Assembly (NCBI GenBank): GCA_007449985.2
Contig: VIIQ02000008.1
Location: 62,001 to 126,000, forward strand
DNA length: 64,000 bases
Source of the DNA: Desmodesmus armatus
Lineage: Eukaryota > Chlorophyta > Chlorophyceae > Sphaeropleales > Scenedesmaceae
Direction of reading: 5' to 3'
Within the stretch, counting starts at the first letter, position 1, and each line of letters opens with the position of its first letter. This document shows, piece by piece, positions 44,561 to 55,823 of this stretch. Under the pieces are notes generated by a model that was not told the origin of the DNA, searched no databases, and saw nothing but the letters and a program-made list of their open reading frames with translations. The translations under genes and the position numbers were made by a program.

Positions 44561-46448
44561 TCAGCAACTTGCCTGCAGCATCCTGTCCAGGCTCCTCCTA
44601 TTGCGCCAGTAGGACAGCCCATAGTCGATGCAGATGTCTTCACGTGACGCGGCCTCACTCGCTGCGGCAGCTGTGATGTTGCGCAGTGCCACGACAGCAA
44701 CATACACCTTGCCGGTGGTGTTGTCGCTGACAGGCAGCAGCGCAGCGTTTGCACCCTCTTTCACGGCACGCTGCTGGTCAAACATCATGGGGCCCACTGG
44801 CCAGTCAGCTGCTAGTGCCCTGTAGTCCAGCATGTGCGCCAGCGGGTTCCCATCCTGGCAGGAGCTGGCGTCCACAACAAACGTCTGCACAAAGCCATCC
44901 TCCTCTTGCTGGCTTTGCTCTCCTGCTGCTGCTGCTGCTCCTTCTGCGGCTGCTGCTCCTGCTGCTGCTGCTGCTGCAGCAGCAGGAGCTGGCGTGCCCT
45001 GCTGGCCCTGTGGGCTGGTGCTGCTGGGCTGCACCCTGATGGCCCCCTGGGGGGCAGTGACTGTGAAGTCATACATGAACCTGCGCCCATGGGCAGGACA
45101 GCAGTGATACGGCGGAGATGTGCGCGTGACTGTGACGGTACAGTGTGGTAAGAGTATGAAAGTACTAGCAGCAAGTAGTATTGGCGTTGGCTCATCCTGG
45201 CAGATTGCGTCGTTAACAGAACACATCCACCTACCGCTGTGGCCAACATCATGCTGTGTTTGTTCTTTGTACCATCTTTGACACAGCTACGGGGATGACT
45301 GATGCAGTAAGCTCTCAGAGCAGCTGTTGGTGGGCTGTATGCGTATGTTGGGAAATAGAGGGCCAGGCATCATGCACAACTTTAAGATTGTGCTGTGGTG
45401 ACGGTGATGGTGCTGGCAGCCCAGGGGCTGCCGCAGGGCCTAAGTATGGTCTGTGAGTTTCATCTGGAGGCTACCCTGGCGTGGAGGAGCAAAGGAGAGT
45501 GAATGAGTTGGAAGGGAGGTCTGCCTTGCAAGAACCCCACCTGCTGTGGTTACTGTCAGGGAACTCAAATTCTTCATCATACTCATCGCCATCATACACA
45601 TACCCTGCACATCACAGCAACATAGCACAGGTCAGAGTATGCACACAACTTGCCGCATTCATGCTTGTTGATCCCATGTGGCAATGTAACCTTCTTTTGT
45701 ATGAGCTGGTGTGGCTGTGTGCAGCAGATGGGACACCATAGAGTGACCCACTGGTCCTGGCAGTCAATGCCAAAGGTTGCCCTCCACCTTCGTGTCGACC
45801 AGTCAGGCTGTAGACAGGGCTGCTGTGTCTCGGCAAAAGACAGACTAGCAACTGAATGATAGGACCCGAGCAGCAGCTGATGGCAGTGCGGCTGAGTTAG
45901 GGGTCTAGCTTACCAAGGTAGAACCCAATCAGTTCTCCAGCTGCAAAGTCCTTCTTTGGTGCCACTGCCAGCAACTGGCTGGACACCTGTGGGTTGTGGG
46001 CCCGGTGTCCTGGGCCTGAGGCTGAAACTGGGACCAGCTCGATATCATTGAGCCATGTCAGCTCCTGGTGTGCTGCAGATGCTGCTGAGGGCTCTGCTAT
46101 GGGCTGGAAACTGCTGTCCAGCTCCTTGTCCTGCAGCTGCGGCACAGCGTGCTCCAGCTGCCGTACAAGCTGGGAGACGATGTTATTGTCCTTAAGAAGT
46201 TTCTCCAATACAGTCCCTTGCACATCGTGGAACAACCACCGGGGCAATTTAGTTTTCTGTCTAGATCTGATTGGTCTGTTGAATAGAACACTGCTGCAGC
46301 GGCTGCAGCGGCTCCGCAGGTACCCTGGTACCTCTGTGCAGTGTATATGAAGGTTGGGTGGTGGCCTAAATGCCTGCATGGGGCTAGCTTGTGAAGCGAG
46401 GCTACAGCCTGGAGAATTGCTACAAGTAGGCTTTCCCCATAGTTGCAA
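44561..46448 (-). CDS. Divergent SET-domain protein (putative methyltransferase)
   Basis: SET proteins transfer methyl groups to protein lysines. Three exons join in phase: one ending at 45914 with LLAVAPKKDFAAGELIGFYLG (the first SET motif), 45604-45541 (GYVYDGDEYDEEFEFPDSNHS), and 45080-44561 (RFMYDFTV ... NPLAHMLDYR ... VYVAVVALRNI ... EDICIDYGLSYWRNR). The last motif matches the closing DYG/YW core. The usual NHSC motif is replaced by AHMLDYR (about 44820-44845), and a poly-Ala/Gln/Glu loop is inserted before it. The enzyme may therefore have an altered substrate or be inactive. The upstream part of exon 1 (a helical VLEKLLKDNNIVSQLVRQLE segment near 46.2 kb) is in frame; the true start is unsettled, with ATG 46448 only the first available. 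The final CAG/GCAAGT before the stop could be a GC donor to a further exon. Confidence 0.65.
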
Positions 46449-46539
46449 CGCATGTACTCAAGTGGCTTGAGCTGTCGGGACATTCATTATCTTAATTTAT
46501 TGCTATGCCGTGCGATGCTGATGAGTGTACAAAAACCTA

Positions 46540-46797
46540 GCTCCACAAGTACAAGGGCGGGACATGAAATCCCAGAATTTGGTCCAGGGGCCTGCATTGG
46601 GTCAGCTCGGCCTCTCGGGCTTCTTTGTAACGAACACTGACTGCCTGATTGCCAGACTGTAGGATGAAGTGGAGGCACTGATCATCAGGGGGCGAAGGAG
46701 TAGGGGACCTGATCAGGTCAATGTCATGACATTGACAGGCCGACGAGGAGACTCTAACCTGCAGGTCTGTTGTGCGGTGAGTGTGCATCACAAGCAC
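46540..46797 (-). other. Possible 5' exon of SET gene or small separate gene
   Basis: An open frame with coding-like composition: LVMHTHRTTDLQVRV, RSPTPSPPDDQCLHFI, then REAELTQCRPLDQILGFHVP. It lies on the same strand just upstream of the SET gene and just below the end of the glycine-rich gene (46940). I cannot connect it to the SET exons with a convincing donor, so it stays unassigned. Confidence 0.3.
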
Positions 46798-46939
46798 TCA
46801 TGTCCGGCAAGTCCATCTCTTGTTGGCCAGTAAACAGCACCTTGATAGAAGAAAGCACAAGGAAGCCAACGTCTGCTGGGACCAACCGGCCCAACAAAGC
46901 CCCAATCCTTCAGGGCTGCCTGCAGCACTGCACAGCCTG

Positions 46940-48943
46940 TCAATCACTCCATACAATGTCATCAGACAACCTGCTATCCATGCTTTGACCCTGTAGGCGG
47001 CCGGAACCTCCACCTCTATCTCTCCTGCTGCTGCTGCTGCTACCACCCTCCCGCCACCCTCTACACACAGACGCGCTCGGGTCAATCTTGCACACAGCCG
47101 CCCGCAGCTGCCTGTTTTGCTTCTTGAGGACCGCTATGTCACTCTGCTGCTGCAGCAGCAACCGTGTAATGACGGGGTCAGCTTGCTGCTGCTGTTGCAG
47201 GGCACCGATGCTCTGCACTCCTGGCAGCATCGGCTGCCCCCCTGGGTCCTGCTGCTGCCACGAGCCTGCACCAGCAGACTGCTGCTGCTGCTGTGTGCTT
47301 GGTGGTGTGGGTACCATGCCTTGCAGCCAGGCAGCTGCCGGGTTTGTGGAGGCAGGAGGGGATGTGTGTGGAGCTCCTGCAGCAGCGCTGGCGTGTGCTG
47401 GGGCAGCTGGCTGCCCGGGCTGCATCCCCAGGGGCTGGGGTTGGGTCTGTGGCAGCTGCAGGGTGCTTGGCAGTGCTGAGCTTGAGGCAGGACTGCTACT
47501 GCTGCTGCTGTCGGCTGCGGCAGTACCTGGCTGCAGCTTTTGCGAGATGGCATGTGACAGACGTCCTGCAGGAAAGTCACGCAGGAAAAACACAATGTGA
47601 GCATGTGACTGCCACAGCTGGTGCTTTACATCATAAACCCTAAGACCTGCATGGCATGCCTTCTGAGCCAGGGCCAGCCAGGGCAAAATCAGCCGCACTC
47701 ACGCCTCCACATCGTCAGCGCTGAAGTCATCAGCCGGCAGCTGGCAGAGATGTCCAAGTTGACCCTGATGAACAAGCTCAGCAGCCGCCCTGTGTACCTC
47801 ACTCAGACACCTTTCACACACTAGCTATAGTGTCACATCCTGAGAGACATTGGCAATATTAGTGTCACATTGCTAATCCCTGCCCACCTGCCAGCTGTGT
47901 TGTAGCTCGTGCCACCTGGTCCACCACTGATGGCTTCACCATCACCCCTGCAACACAGTCACGGTAGTCACCGATTCGAAGTCAATAGTCATGAACACAG
48001 AAAATCAGCTGCGCAGGGCGGGCTGAAACACAGCTGCCAGCACAGAGTGCTCAAGTACCATGTGTGTGTATATGACGCACTTGCATTCAAAGACGACCCC
48101 CAGTTGGCCAATGAATTGCCAGGCTGCCATGGGTGTCTGATGTCACTGTTGACCCAACTTACCTGCTCCAAAGTAGTACCCAGCCAGCACGCCACAGCCT
48201 GCACCCACGTCCAGTCCAGGCACCCCCAGGCCCCGTGCTGCCTGGCGTGCTGAGGCCCCTGCAGCCCCCAGCCAGCTGCTGACACCACCAAGGCCGGCTG
48301 ACATGCCCTGCGCAGCCTGACCCAGCACAGGCACTGCACCTGCGCACAGTGCAGGTAAAAGATGTGGGTGACAGCCCGGGCTTGGGGCACTTGATCACTC
48401 AACGATTTGAGACAGTGCAGGTAAGAGATGTGGGTGAAGCTGGGCACCGTCAGGGCGGTGTGCGATGGGCTGCATTGAGCGCACCTGCTGCATCCCTGCT
48501 GGTGACAGTATTGACAGGCTTGTGACAGCATGGAACGGCTAGTCAGTGCTTGCTGTATCAGCGGTTTGAGGCTGTGGGTACTGTGTGTAAAAGTGATATG
48601 CTCCAATTACTCACTCAGGTTGATTGGGCTCAGGAAGCCGACACCCACCCCGCACCCCACGCCAACACCTGCAAACATGTCAGAGGTGCACAGCACACAC
48701 CAGCACACCAGCACACCAGTCCAAGTGGCTCAGCTGACACGCCATGTTCCCAAGCAGGGTGGGGGGTGATAGCATATGCCATTACCTGTACAAACAGTTC
48801 TTTGATAGAAGCAACAGCAGCTTGGCTTCCTAGTCCCAGCACTTGTTGTCCAGTCCAGTGCAGCAGTTTCTGTCCAACGCACCTACTCCAGTGGAGAGCA
48901 TCTGCAAGGTCACCGGCATGCCTCCTGATATGCCAGGAGGCTC
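46940..48943 (-). CDS. Glycine-rich GVGVGCG protein with coiled-coil tail, function unknown
   Basis: Exons 48668-48615, 48339-48163, 47947-47888, 47789-47703 and 47565-46940 all join in phase 1. The product runs GVGVGCGVGVGFLSPINLS, AVPVLGQAAQGMSAGLGGV, LDVGAGCGVLAGYYFGAG, VMVKPSVVDQVARATTQLAG, GRLLSLFIRVNLDISASC, then a Gln/Pro-rich linker. It ends with a coiled coil LLLQQQSDIAVLKKQNRQLRAAVCKIDPSA and an Arg/Gly/Ser tail. The alternating Gly/Val and Gly/Ala segments look membrane-inserted and resemble plant glycine-rich organelle-membrane-like proteins of unknown role. An upstream exon (48943-48786, GQKLLHWTGQQVLGLGSQAAV, ASIKELFVQ) is open and has good borders, but its phase does not fit the next exon, so a small exon is missing or the model is wrong there. 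The 5' end is not found. Confidence 0.6.
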
Positions 48944-49438
48944 CTGCCAGTTGTTGGCAGCATCAGTAGGAATGGTCATGAAGCTGACTGACGCCTGGCC
49001 CCAGTGATGAATGTGAGATCGATCTACCGCCACGACCGACTAATACACATGCACGCAGATGGAAGGATAACTGTCGGCAGTAAACAGAAGACATTGACAA
49101 CATTGTTCACCTCAACCGTCTACCGATTGCAAGTGCGAGGGATGTTCATAGCTTGGGCTGACTAACCATGTGTCAGCTTGAGCAGTTATTATTTGATTTG
49201 ATTGAATAAGCCTATCACACCCCATTCCCCAAAGGAGCCTTCCTTGTAGCAGCTGAAGTGACAAGCTCCCTGTTGGTGGTTGTAAAGGAGGAGAACTTGC
49301 TGTGATTGAGGCGATGGTCTTGCCTGTCCATGTGGGATGCCTCGTGTTGAAGTCAACGTGCGCATGACAGACTTACAAGAAAGATATGATCTGTCCATCT
49401 CCCTCAGCAACATCTGAGCCTACACCACGTACAGCCCA
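48944..49438. other. Probable 5' region of glycine-rich gene
   Basis: About 500 bases between the first recognised exon of the glycine-rich gene and the stop of the next minus-strand gene. The missing first exon should lie here. An ATG near 48980 (MTIPTDAANNWQ) is out of frame with the following exon. No clear choice is possible. Confidence 0.35.
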
Positions 49439-52400
49439 CTAGCTGCTGTGACATTCTCCCCTGCCCCTGCCTGCTTGCCTTCCTCTGCCCCTGCCCCTGC
49501 CCCTGCCACCACCCCTGCCGGTCTGCTGACTGCCCCCTGTGCGGATCTTCGGCCAGGCCGGCAGGTTTGCTCCCATTGGCGAAGTGTAGTACTCAGACCC
49601 GCGGTCACTACTCTCTGCTATGTCTGGGTGCTGCTCCAACCAGCTGGTGTACTGCTTCTCCAGCTTCCAGTGCTGTGCACCCTCACGCAGCAAGGTGATG
49701 TACCTGGCAGGCAGATGGCAAACAAAGTGCAACATATATTATTGCAGTGCGGGGAGTCTACAAGGCAGCTGACGTGGGCTAGGCCTGGGGCTATCAGGCA
49801 TGCATGGGGGTGAGGGTGAGGGGGGGGGGTGCTGCAAAATATCAAGGCCCACAGCAATGTTCTGCTCACATCTGCTCCAACAACATCTCTGCTCCAACAC
49901 GAATACAATCCAAGCGCATGTGCAAGGAACTAGTGAAGCAGCTGCATGCTGTATGTCTGTCTGGGATGAAAGCACTGCCAGCCACCCCGGCACTTGACCA
50001 GGCTGACTGTATGGCAGAAACCCTCCCTCTGTTGACACAGTAGTCCTGCTGTGGACATACCCACACAGCTACTTTCCAGAAAACCTGCGTGTACAGGGCA
50101 GGACCAATCAGGTGCATCCCCCTGGAACCTGTGAAAACATCACCTGCTCACCTGCACGTCGGTGGCAGACCCTCCTGGATCACCCTATCTGGCGGGCTCT
50201 GGAACACAACAGCAGGCACCAGCTGCTGCTCCTGCTGCTGCTGCATCCCCTCCTGCTGCTGCTGAGTGCAGTGGTATGGCTGCACCATGACAACTTCCGG
50301 CAGATACTCGTGCTCCATGCACATCAGGTCTGTCAAATCTGCAGGGGACAACCTGTGTAGCAGGCCATGCACACTCCCTGCTGCATGCCCTCCTGTCCCT
50401 CCTCCTGCTGACTCTCCTGCTGGTGCTGGTGCTACTGCTGCTGCAACAACAACTGCTGCTGCTGCTCCTGGTGGTTCCAGCTCCCCCACACAGTCCCCTT
50501 CCCCTGCTGGTGCCGCCGCTGTATTGCCCTCGACAGGCACAACGTTCCCAAACCCTCCCCTGTGGTTGAAGGCCAGCCTGTAACCCCTCAACTCCCCTGG
50601 CAGGGACTCCTGAGGGGTAAGGCCCCTACTGCCCCCAAGCTTGCGTGGACTCATGTTGGCTCCATAGGCGAAGTTCCAAAGGCCAGAGGAGGCGCCGCCC
50701 AAGCCAAATCTACGCTTGTCTGTGGGGCTGTCTGAGAGGCCCAGCAGGCTGGGTAGGTTGCGTGTGGTGGTGGCGATGTAGGGGGCGTCGACAAGCTGGG
50801 GGTGGGGGTAGGGTGCTGAGGGGGTGGCGGTGCCCAAGGGGACAGCATAGCGGATGCTGAAGGGGTCTCGGTAGCCCTGTGGGGTGTGGGGGGGGGGGGA
50901 GCAGGCAGGCGGGGAGGAAGGGAGACATAGATGTGTTTTGCCTGCTATTTGAGAGGGCTAACAGGTGGGAGGGGTTGCGTGTGGTGGTAGCGTATGCAAG
51001 GTGTGTGGACACACTGAAAGAGAAAGCAGGTGCTGAGGGGGTGGCGGTGCCCCAGGGGACAGCGTAGCGGAAGGTGAAGGGGTCTCGATAGCCTATCGAG
51101 CCACCAGTGACTGGTGGGGGGGGGGGAGGTTGAGGGGAGATGGCAGGGAGGGAGACACAGAGAGGTGGTGTTGCTGAGTCAGAGGCACGTGAGGCTGGCT
51201 GTGTGTGATGGTGGCAAGGTATGGTGTGTCCAAAAGCTGGGGCTGGTGATAGTGACTGCTGAGGAGGGAGGGAGCTCGTGGGGGACAGTGTAGCAGCCGT
51301 GTGTGCCGCACCTGTCTTGAGCAGATGCACACTTCATTGACCTCAAACTCCAAGTTGATCAGGTCCGTGTCACTGCCATACTCCTAGCATCATCATCAAC
51401 AACAGCAGGCAGGCGGGGCATGACAGAGTTGGACCCTAACCCCTGGTTTGGAACTGGATCACAGAGGTGCCAGCAAACATCCGAAACACAGTGCACAAAC
51501 AAGGCGGTGCACTTTACAGCCTCGACATGATGCAGCCGTCGTCTGCTGTTAGCAGTGATAGTAGTGGTATGTAGGCGTGGAAGCCGCATCGCGCTGGTAC
51601 TGGGACCATCACAACTTGCTGTAGCCTACAGCAGCACATTTATTCACTGTAGGTGGGAGAAAACACACCTGCATTGCCGCCAGCAGCTGTGTCTTGTTGT
51701 GCCACTGCCCCAGGGACATATGGGGCACAAAGCCGCTGATGTTGCGCTGGGGGTCGTCACTCAGGTCGTTGCAGGCAGGGAAGGCGGCATGCAGTGCGGA
51801 CTGCACTGCCGCAAGCCCTGCAAGCACAACCCGGAGTGACAACAAATGTGTACTTGTCCGAGCACATACCATCACCATTACATCAGTGGTATCCAGGCTG
51901 CTACAGCTGTGTAGCAAGCAATGCTGGTGGACAGTTTAGCAGTGGGTGCTTTTCCTGCAGCTGACTGTGCCTATGGCAATGCATAAACAGCCAGTTGCTC
52001 CTGTGCTGGACGATCCCACAGATACAGTTCAGCTGAGTGTAGTGCCGCTCTTACAGCGGGGCATTCAGTGACTGCAGCCAGTGACCATGTCAGGAACATC
52101 GCATGTCTCAACATGCACAAGACAGTCACTGAGTGTCACCTGTTTTGTCAGCAGCATCTAGCCACAGAGTGTAGCTGCTTGCATGCTCAAAGAAGGACAG
52201 AAAGCTCAGCTGCACCTGCAAGCAGCGTTGATACGTCATCACGGCTGTCAGAGCAGTGGCAGTTGCATACACTGCCACACAGGCAGTTGCATACGGTACA
52301 TCCCCATCTTCTTTAATGGCAAGTCAGGATGACAAGCAACCAGTCGAACATCAAGCTTATCACTCAGATGCCCACCTTGAATGGTGGTATGTGAGCCACA

Positions 52401-52597
52401 GCTGCTGCTGCCGCTGCGGCTGCATCTGTGAATGCACTCCCTTGATCCTCTAGGAATGGATACAAGAGGTTGATGTGTGGAGGCCACCTAACGAAGCTCT
52501 TATCTTTGAAGCAGCGAATCTTCTGAACAGCCTGCTGCACTGCTAAAGGTGGGATGATGCAAACAGTGCTTTTGTGGCTCTTGGTGAGCGCATGCAT
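49439..52597 (-). CDS. Fused 2H phosphoesterase (2'-5' RNA ligase-like) and gamma-glutamylcyclotransferase with RG-rich tail
   Basis: Six exons (52597-52376, 52215-52140, 51817-51669, 51383-51312, 50876-50152, 49703-49439) join in phase and give 502 residues. Residues 1 to about 185 form a 2H phosphoesterase/LigT-like domain: WPPHINLLYPF holds H41-x-N43 and GFVPHMSLGQW holds H132-x-S134, the paired motifs that process 2',3'-cyclic phosphates or 2'-5' bonds in RNA. It closes with NEVCICSRQGYRDPF. Residues about 240-440 are a gamma-glutamylcyclotransferase-like fold: NFAYGANMSPRKLG, LAFNHRGGFGNVVP, VHGLLHRLSPADL and MEHEYLPEVV, with E361 in the usual place of the catalytic acid. Residues 476-497 are an RG/RGG tract (TGRGGGRGRGRGRGR), typical of RNA binders. 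A Gly/Pro/Ala insert splits the GGCT domain. The start is the only ATG before the conserved segment. Confidence 0.82.
50740..51275 (-). repeat. Tandem partial exon duplications
   Basis: The 5' part of exon 5 of the 2H/GGCT gene (YRDPFSIRYAVPLGTATPSAP, 50876-50812) has a second copy in the upstream intron at about 51098-51030 (YRDPFTFRYAVPWGTATPSA), and a third, weaker partial copy near 51200-51275. The spacing is about 215 bases. Only the first has an acceptor in the required phase 0. Confidence 0.75.
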
Positions 52598-54563
52598 GAT
52601 CTATGACTGATTGAGCTGTCTGGAGAGTGAATCACCGTGCAAGCAAACAATATTATTTACGTTTCAGTTTTCAAAAGACGCTGCATGCTTGGGTGCATGC
52701 CACAAAGCAGTTATCAAATTGTACTGCCTGTTGTGTCACAATGGTAGTGCCAGGGTGGCGCATTGCATTGTGTGGTCGTTGGTGAAGATGAACAAATCGG
52801 CCAACTGACGAATCATCAAGGGTAGCTGTGATTGGGTTGCATAGGATCAGGCGGCTTTCAGCCCCTGCTGTCCCTGTCACTGTCTCTGGCAGAGCAAGTA
52901 GGCCTCCACCAAGCTCACCCAGGATTCCTGTCCAAGCCACACAGCTTTCACAAGGGACCCCCCAATGGTTTGTCTTTGCAAACTCCAGCATGACAAGCCT
53001 GCTGTGATGATAAGGGCAGGGTGACTGTTCTGCCTTGGACATCGTAGGCAGCCATTACTGATTTGGCTGATGGCGGTTTTTGACTCGCACCTCACACTTG
53101 GGATGTGACAACTGAGTGGCTAGCAAACTGAATTTGCGGAAGCGAACGTTTGTGTTGGGAGTCAGCACACGTTGGGAGTCAGCACACGTGCATACATGCA
53201 CGTGAAGAGCCTGATGCCATTGCAAGCCTCCCCTGCATGACGTGCGCTGGTGGCCCAAAAGCACTGAAGAAATGGTTTGGTTACAGGAAGGGCAAGCAAC
53301 AGTGCTGAGCTTCACCTACTTCAGTACACCTGCTGGTACCACACAATATGTTCATGCTGGGAGCAGCCTGCAAGCCGCACACTGCAGAGAGGTCATGCAG
53401 CGGCAGGCCAGGACACTGCACGAGACAAATGACACACGTGCAAGTGGCGTAGGTGTACAAATCAGTGCAGCACAGTCGGCAAACACAAAAATGCAGTGCA
53501 AATACACAACACGGGGCAACTCGGAGGCAACAGGCGTCCCATTCGATCGGGGGGAGTATCGAGGCATACAGCTGTGGTCGTACATGAATCTCTCAAAAGC
53601 TGTCTACAGCACCGGCTGAGGATGAATCAACTCAGGCGGCCACGAAGCTCATTCCAAGGGGCAGCAGCAACACACCCCCAGCTACACTGTGCAGACGCAC
53701 ACCAACACTCTTCGGAGTCAGGGCACGGCCTGTGTGCAAGAATAGCTCCAGGACCACACGACAAGGCAGAACTGCTGCAACCAGCCGGCAAAAGCAGGAA
53801 CTGAGAGATATGCAATGCCCCACTGACTGTTCGTCACCCAAACACCCCCTCGACAGACAAAACACCAGATGCATTTGAGCTGCACTGTGAAGTCGATCAA
53901 AGCCATGAACCTTCCTCCTGCCACAATTGGCACCAACAAGCACACCCTGCCAAACATACTGCAGGCAGCGCAGGTACAAGCTCAAGAGAGCAGGCAGAGT
54001 GGATGCATATATGGAATGCATGCCACCGCAGTACTGCTCGTTTTGCAACCCCAACTGCCACTGCTGCAGCCACGGGCACCAACATTACGGTTGCTGCCTA
54101 ATACACAAAAAGGGCCCCACTGCTCTGGCCATTGCCAAGCCAACAATGACACAAAAAGAGCTGAGAGTGTATTTTTTTGGTTTTTTTTCCGGGCTTGTAG
54201 TGTACAGGTGCAGCCAACACCACAAGCCAACATGGCACTAGCCTAGGTCTGCGGAAGCTACACCTTGTTGTACAGACAGACAAGACAACAACCAGACAAG
54301 CCAAGGCTGTGCACTGCACAGCGACCTGCCTCACCAACCTGCAGGACTTCTTTTCAAGCTGCAAAAGACAGAAAGCTGCATGCTTCGCCCACGTGCACAC
54401 ACGTGCTGCCACCACATGCCGTGTTATGCATGGCCCTGCTGCCACTGCCAGGGTACACCTAGAGCACTCCTGCTGGAATTGGGCTGCAGGGCCGGTCCTG
54501 TCACACACTGCATGCAACTGCTACCTCATGCAGCCTGGAAGCCTGCGCAGCACCACCTAGCAC
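52598..54563. other. Gene-poor 2 kb stretch
   Basis: No gene can be supported. Two minus-strand frames (52671-53042 beginning MSKAEQSPCPYHHSRL, and 53632-54054) and one plus-strand frame (53242-53619) are longer than neighbours expect, but none has splice logic or family resemblance. A 17-base direct repeat (gttgggagtcagcacac, twice) sits at 53153-53187. A T-rich patch (ttttttggttttttttcc) is at 54172-54190. Confidence 0.4.
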
Positions 54564-55445
54564 TCAGAAGCTCTTGGCAGCACCAGCACGAGCCCGGGAG
54601 CCCTTGTGCACCCGCAGCTTGTGTGGTTTGATGCCGCAACGCTTCTGGATCTCAGCCACTTTGGCCTGGGGTGCATACCTGCGCAGAGGGGTACAGTACA
54701 CACGAAAGGGAATTGACTCACATACTCAGCGGAGCCAACAACGCACTGCACAGTGCGCTTGCAAAGATGGGCACCGCTTGCACAATAGCACAGTGCATAT
54801 GCTGATGAGAGGCAGTCCACCCTTGCTTGTAGGCGCCCTGGTCTCCCCCCCCCCCCCCCCCCCAGCAGGATGCAGAGCCACCCCCCTGCTCACTGCTGAC
54901 ACACTGTACAGGTGGTGCAAGAGATCAGTCCAGCGCTCGAGCAGCTGTGGCAGCCAACCCCTGTGCACGCACCTACCTCAGGGCCACTGCGATGAGGTGC
55001 TCATCCTCCAAGTCCTCCAGCTCTGCCAGCATGGAGACCCACCCCTCTGCTGCTTCCAACTCAGCAAGCTCCTCTGGGGTAATGTGGTCCTACAGGGCAG
55101 TGACGTCGCAAGAGAAACACACAAGAACTGTTCAGGGCCAGATCAGGGCAAAAGCGCCCCGCGTTGTGACGACAACGCAACGAAGCAACGATGATGCGGG
55201 ACTCAAACAGGCAAACAACCCTTCCAGCGAGTCCGAGCTGGTTGAAGCCGTTTTCCAGCCCACAGTCAGCCATGTCGGGCTCTGGGCGTGGCACAAGCAG
55301 CGGAATACGGACTCTTGCCAGGCACACAGCTTCGAGACAGGACCCTCACCTCCAAGGCCTCGTCCTCGGAGGGAAGGGACACCCACGACTCGGTCAAAGA
55401 GCCGGGGACAAACTCAGCTGCTGCTGGGTTGAGCTTGCTGGCCAT
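54564..55445 (-). CDS. Small PAM2-motif protein (poly(A)-binding-protein interactor)
   Basis: Three exons (55445-55350, 55089-54977, 54678-54564) join in phase and give 107 residues. The N-terminus MASKLNPAAAEFVPGSL is a textbook PAM2 motif (LNPxAxEFVP), which docks onto the MLLE domain of poly(A)-binding protein, so the protein probably acts in cytoplasmic mRNA translation or decay. The rest is one acidic helical segment (TPEELAELEAAEGWVSMLAEL, LEDEHLIAVALRYAPQ), reminiscent of small plant CID/ERD15-like or CUE-type regions, and a basic tail (KVAEIQKRCGIKPHKLRVHK). It is close to the minimal size for such a protein. It diverges from the DNAI4 gene with 378 bases between starts. Confidence 0.78.
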
Positions 55446-55823
55446 GCTGACTCGTTCTCGTCCTCGTCTGAAAGTGAAGGTCGCACAAGATGATTGCCAG
55501 AAATTGCTTTGTGACGTCGTTGCTGAAGCATTCAATTCCTCTTGATGGTGGTCGGAAGGGAGGGGGGCCTTACGAGGACCTTCATGGGCCAGACCCTAGC
55601 CCCAAGACCCCTCACACTTTCACAATTTGATTTGCAAGCTGTCTTCTGGAAGCTTCAGCCAAGGGATGGCATGACAAAACATGAAGGGCTGTTCTTTGGA
55701 CTCAGTTTTCTGGAAGTAAACCTGCTGCTCTCCTTTCCCATGCTGCTGGCACCACACCAGCAGTGTCTGTCACGATCGTGGCCCTTTCCCACAACATACA
55801 AAGCGTCAAGGGGATAGAGCAGC
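55446..55823. promoter_or_regulatory. Putative bidirectional promoter (PAM2 protein / DNAI4)
   Basis: A 378-base gap between divergent starts. It includes the 5' UTR of both genes. No defined element is seen; a shared promoter is inferred from spacing. Confidence 0.35.

Noticed and set aside
51010..51105. Second YRDPF...RYAVP copy as a normal exon of the 2H/GGCT gene
   Set aside because: Its only acceptors give the wrong phase after the preceding exon or run into a stop, while the downstream copy fits phase 0 exactly.
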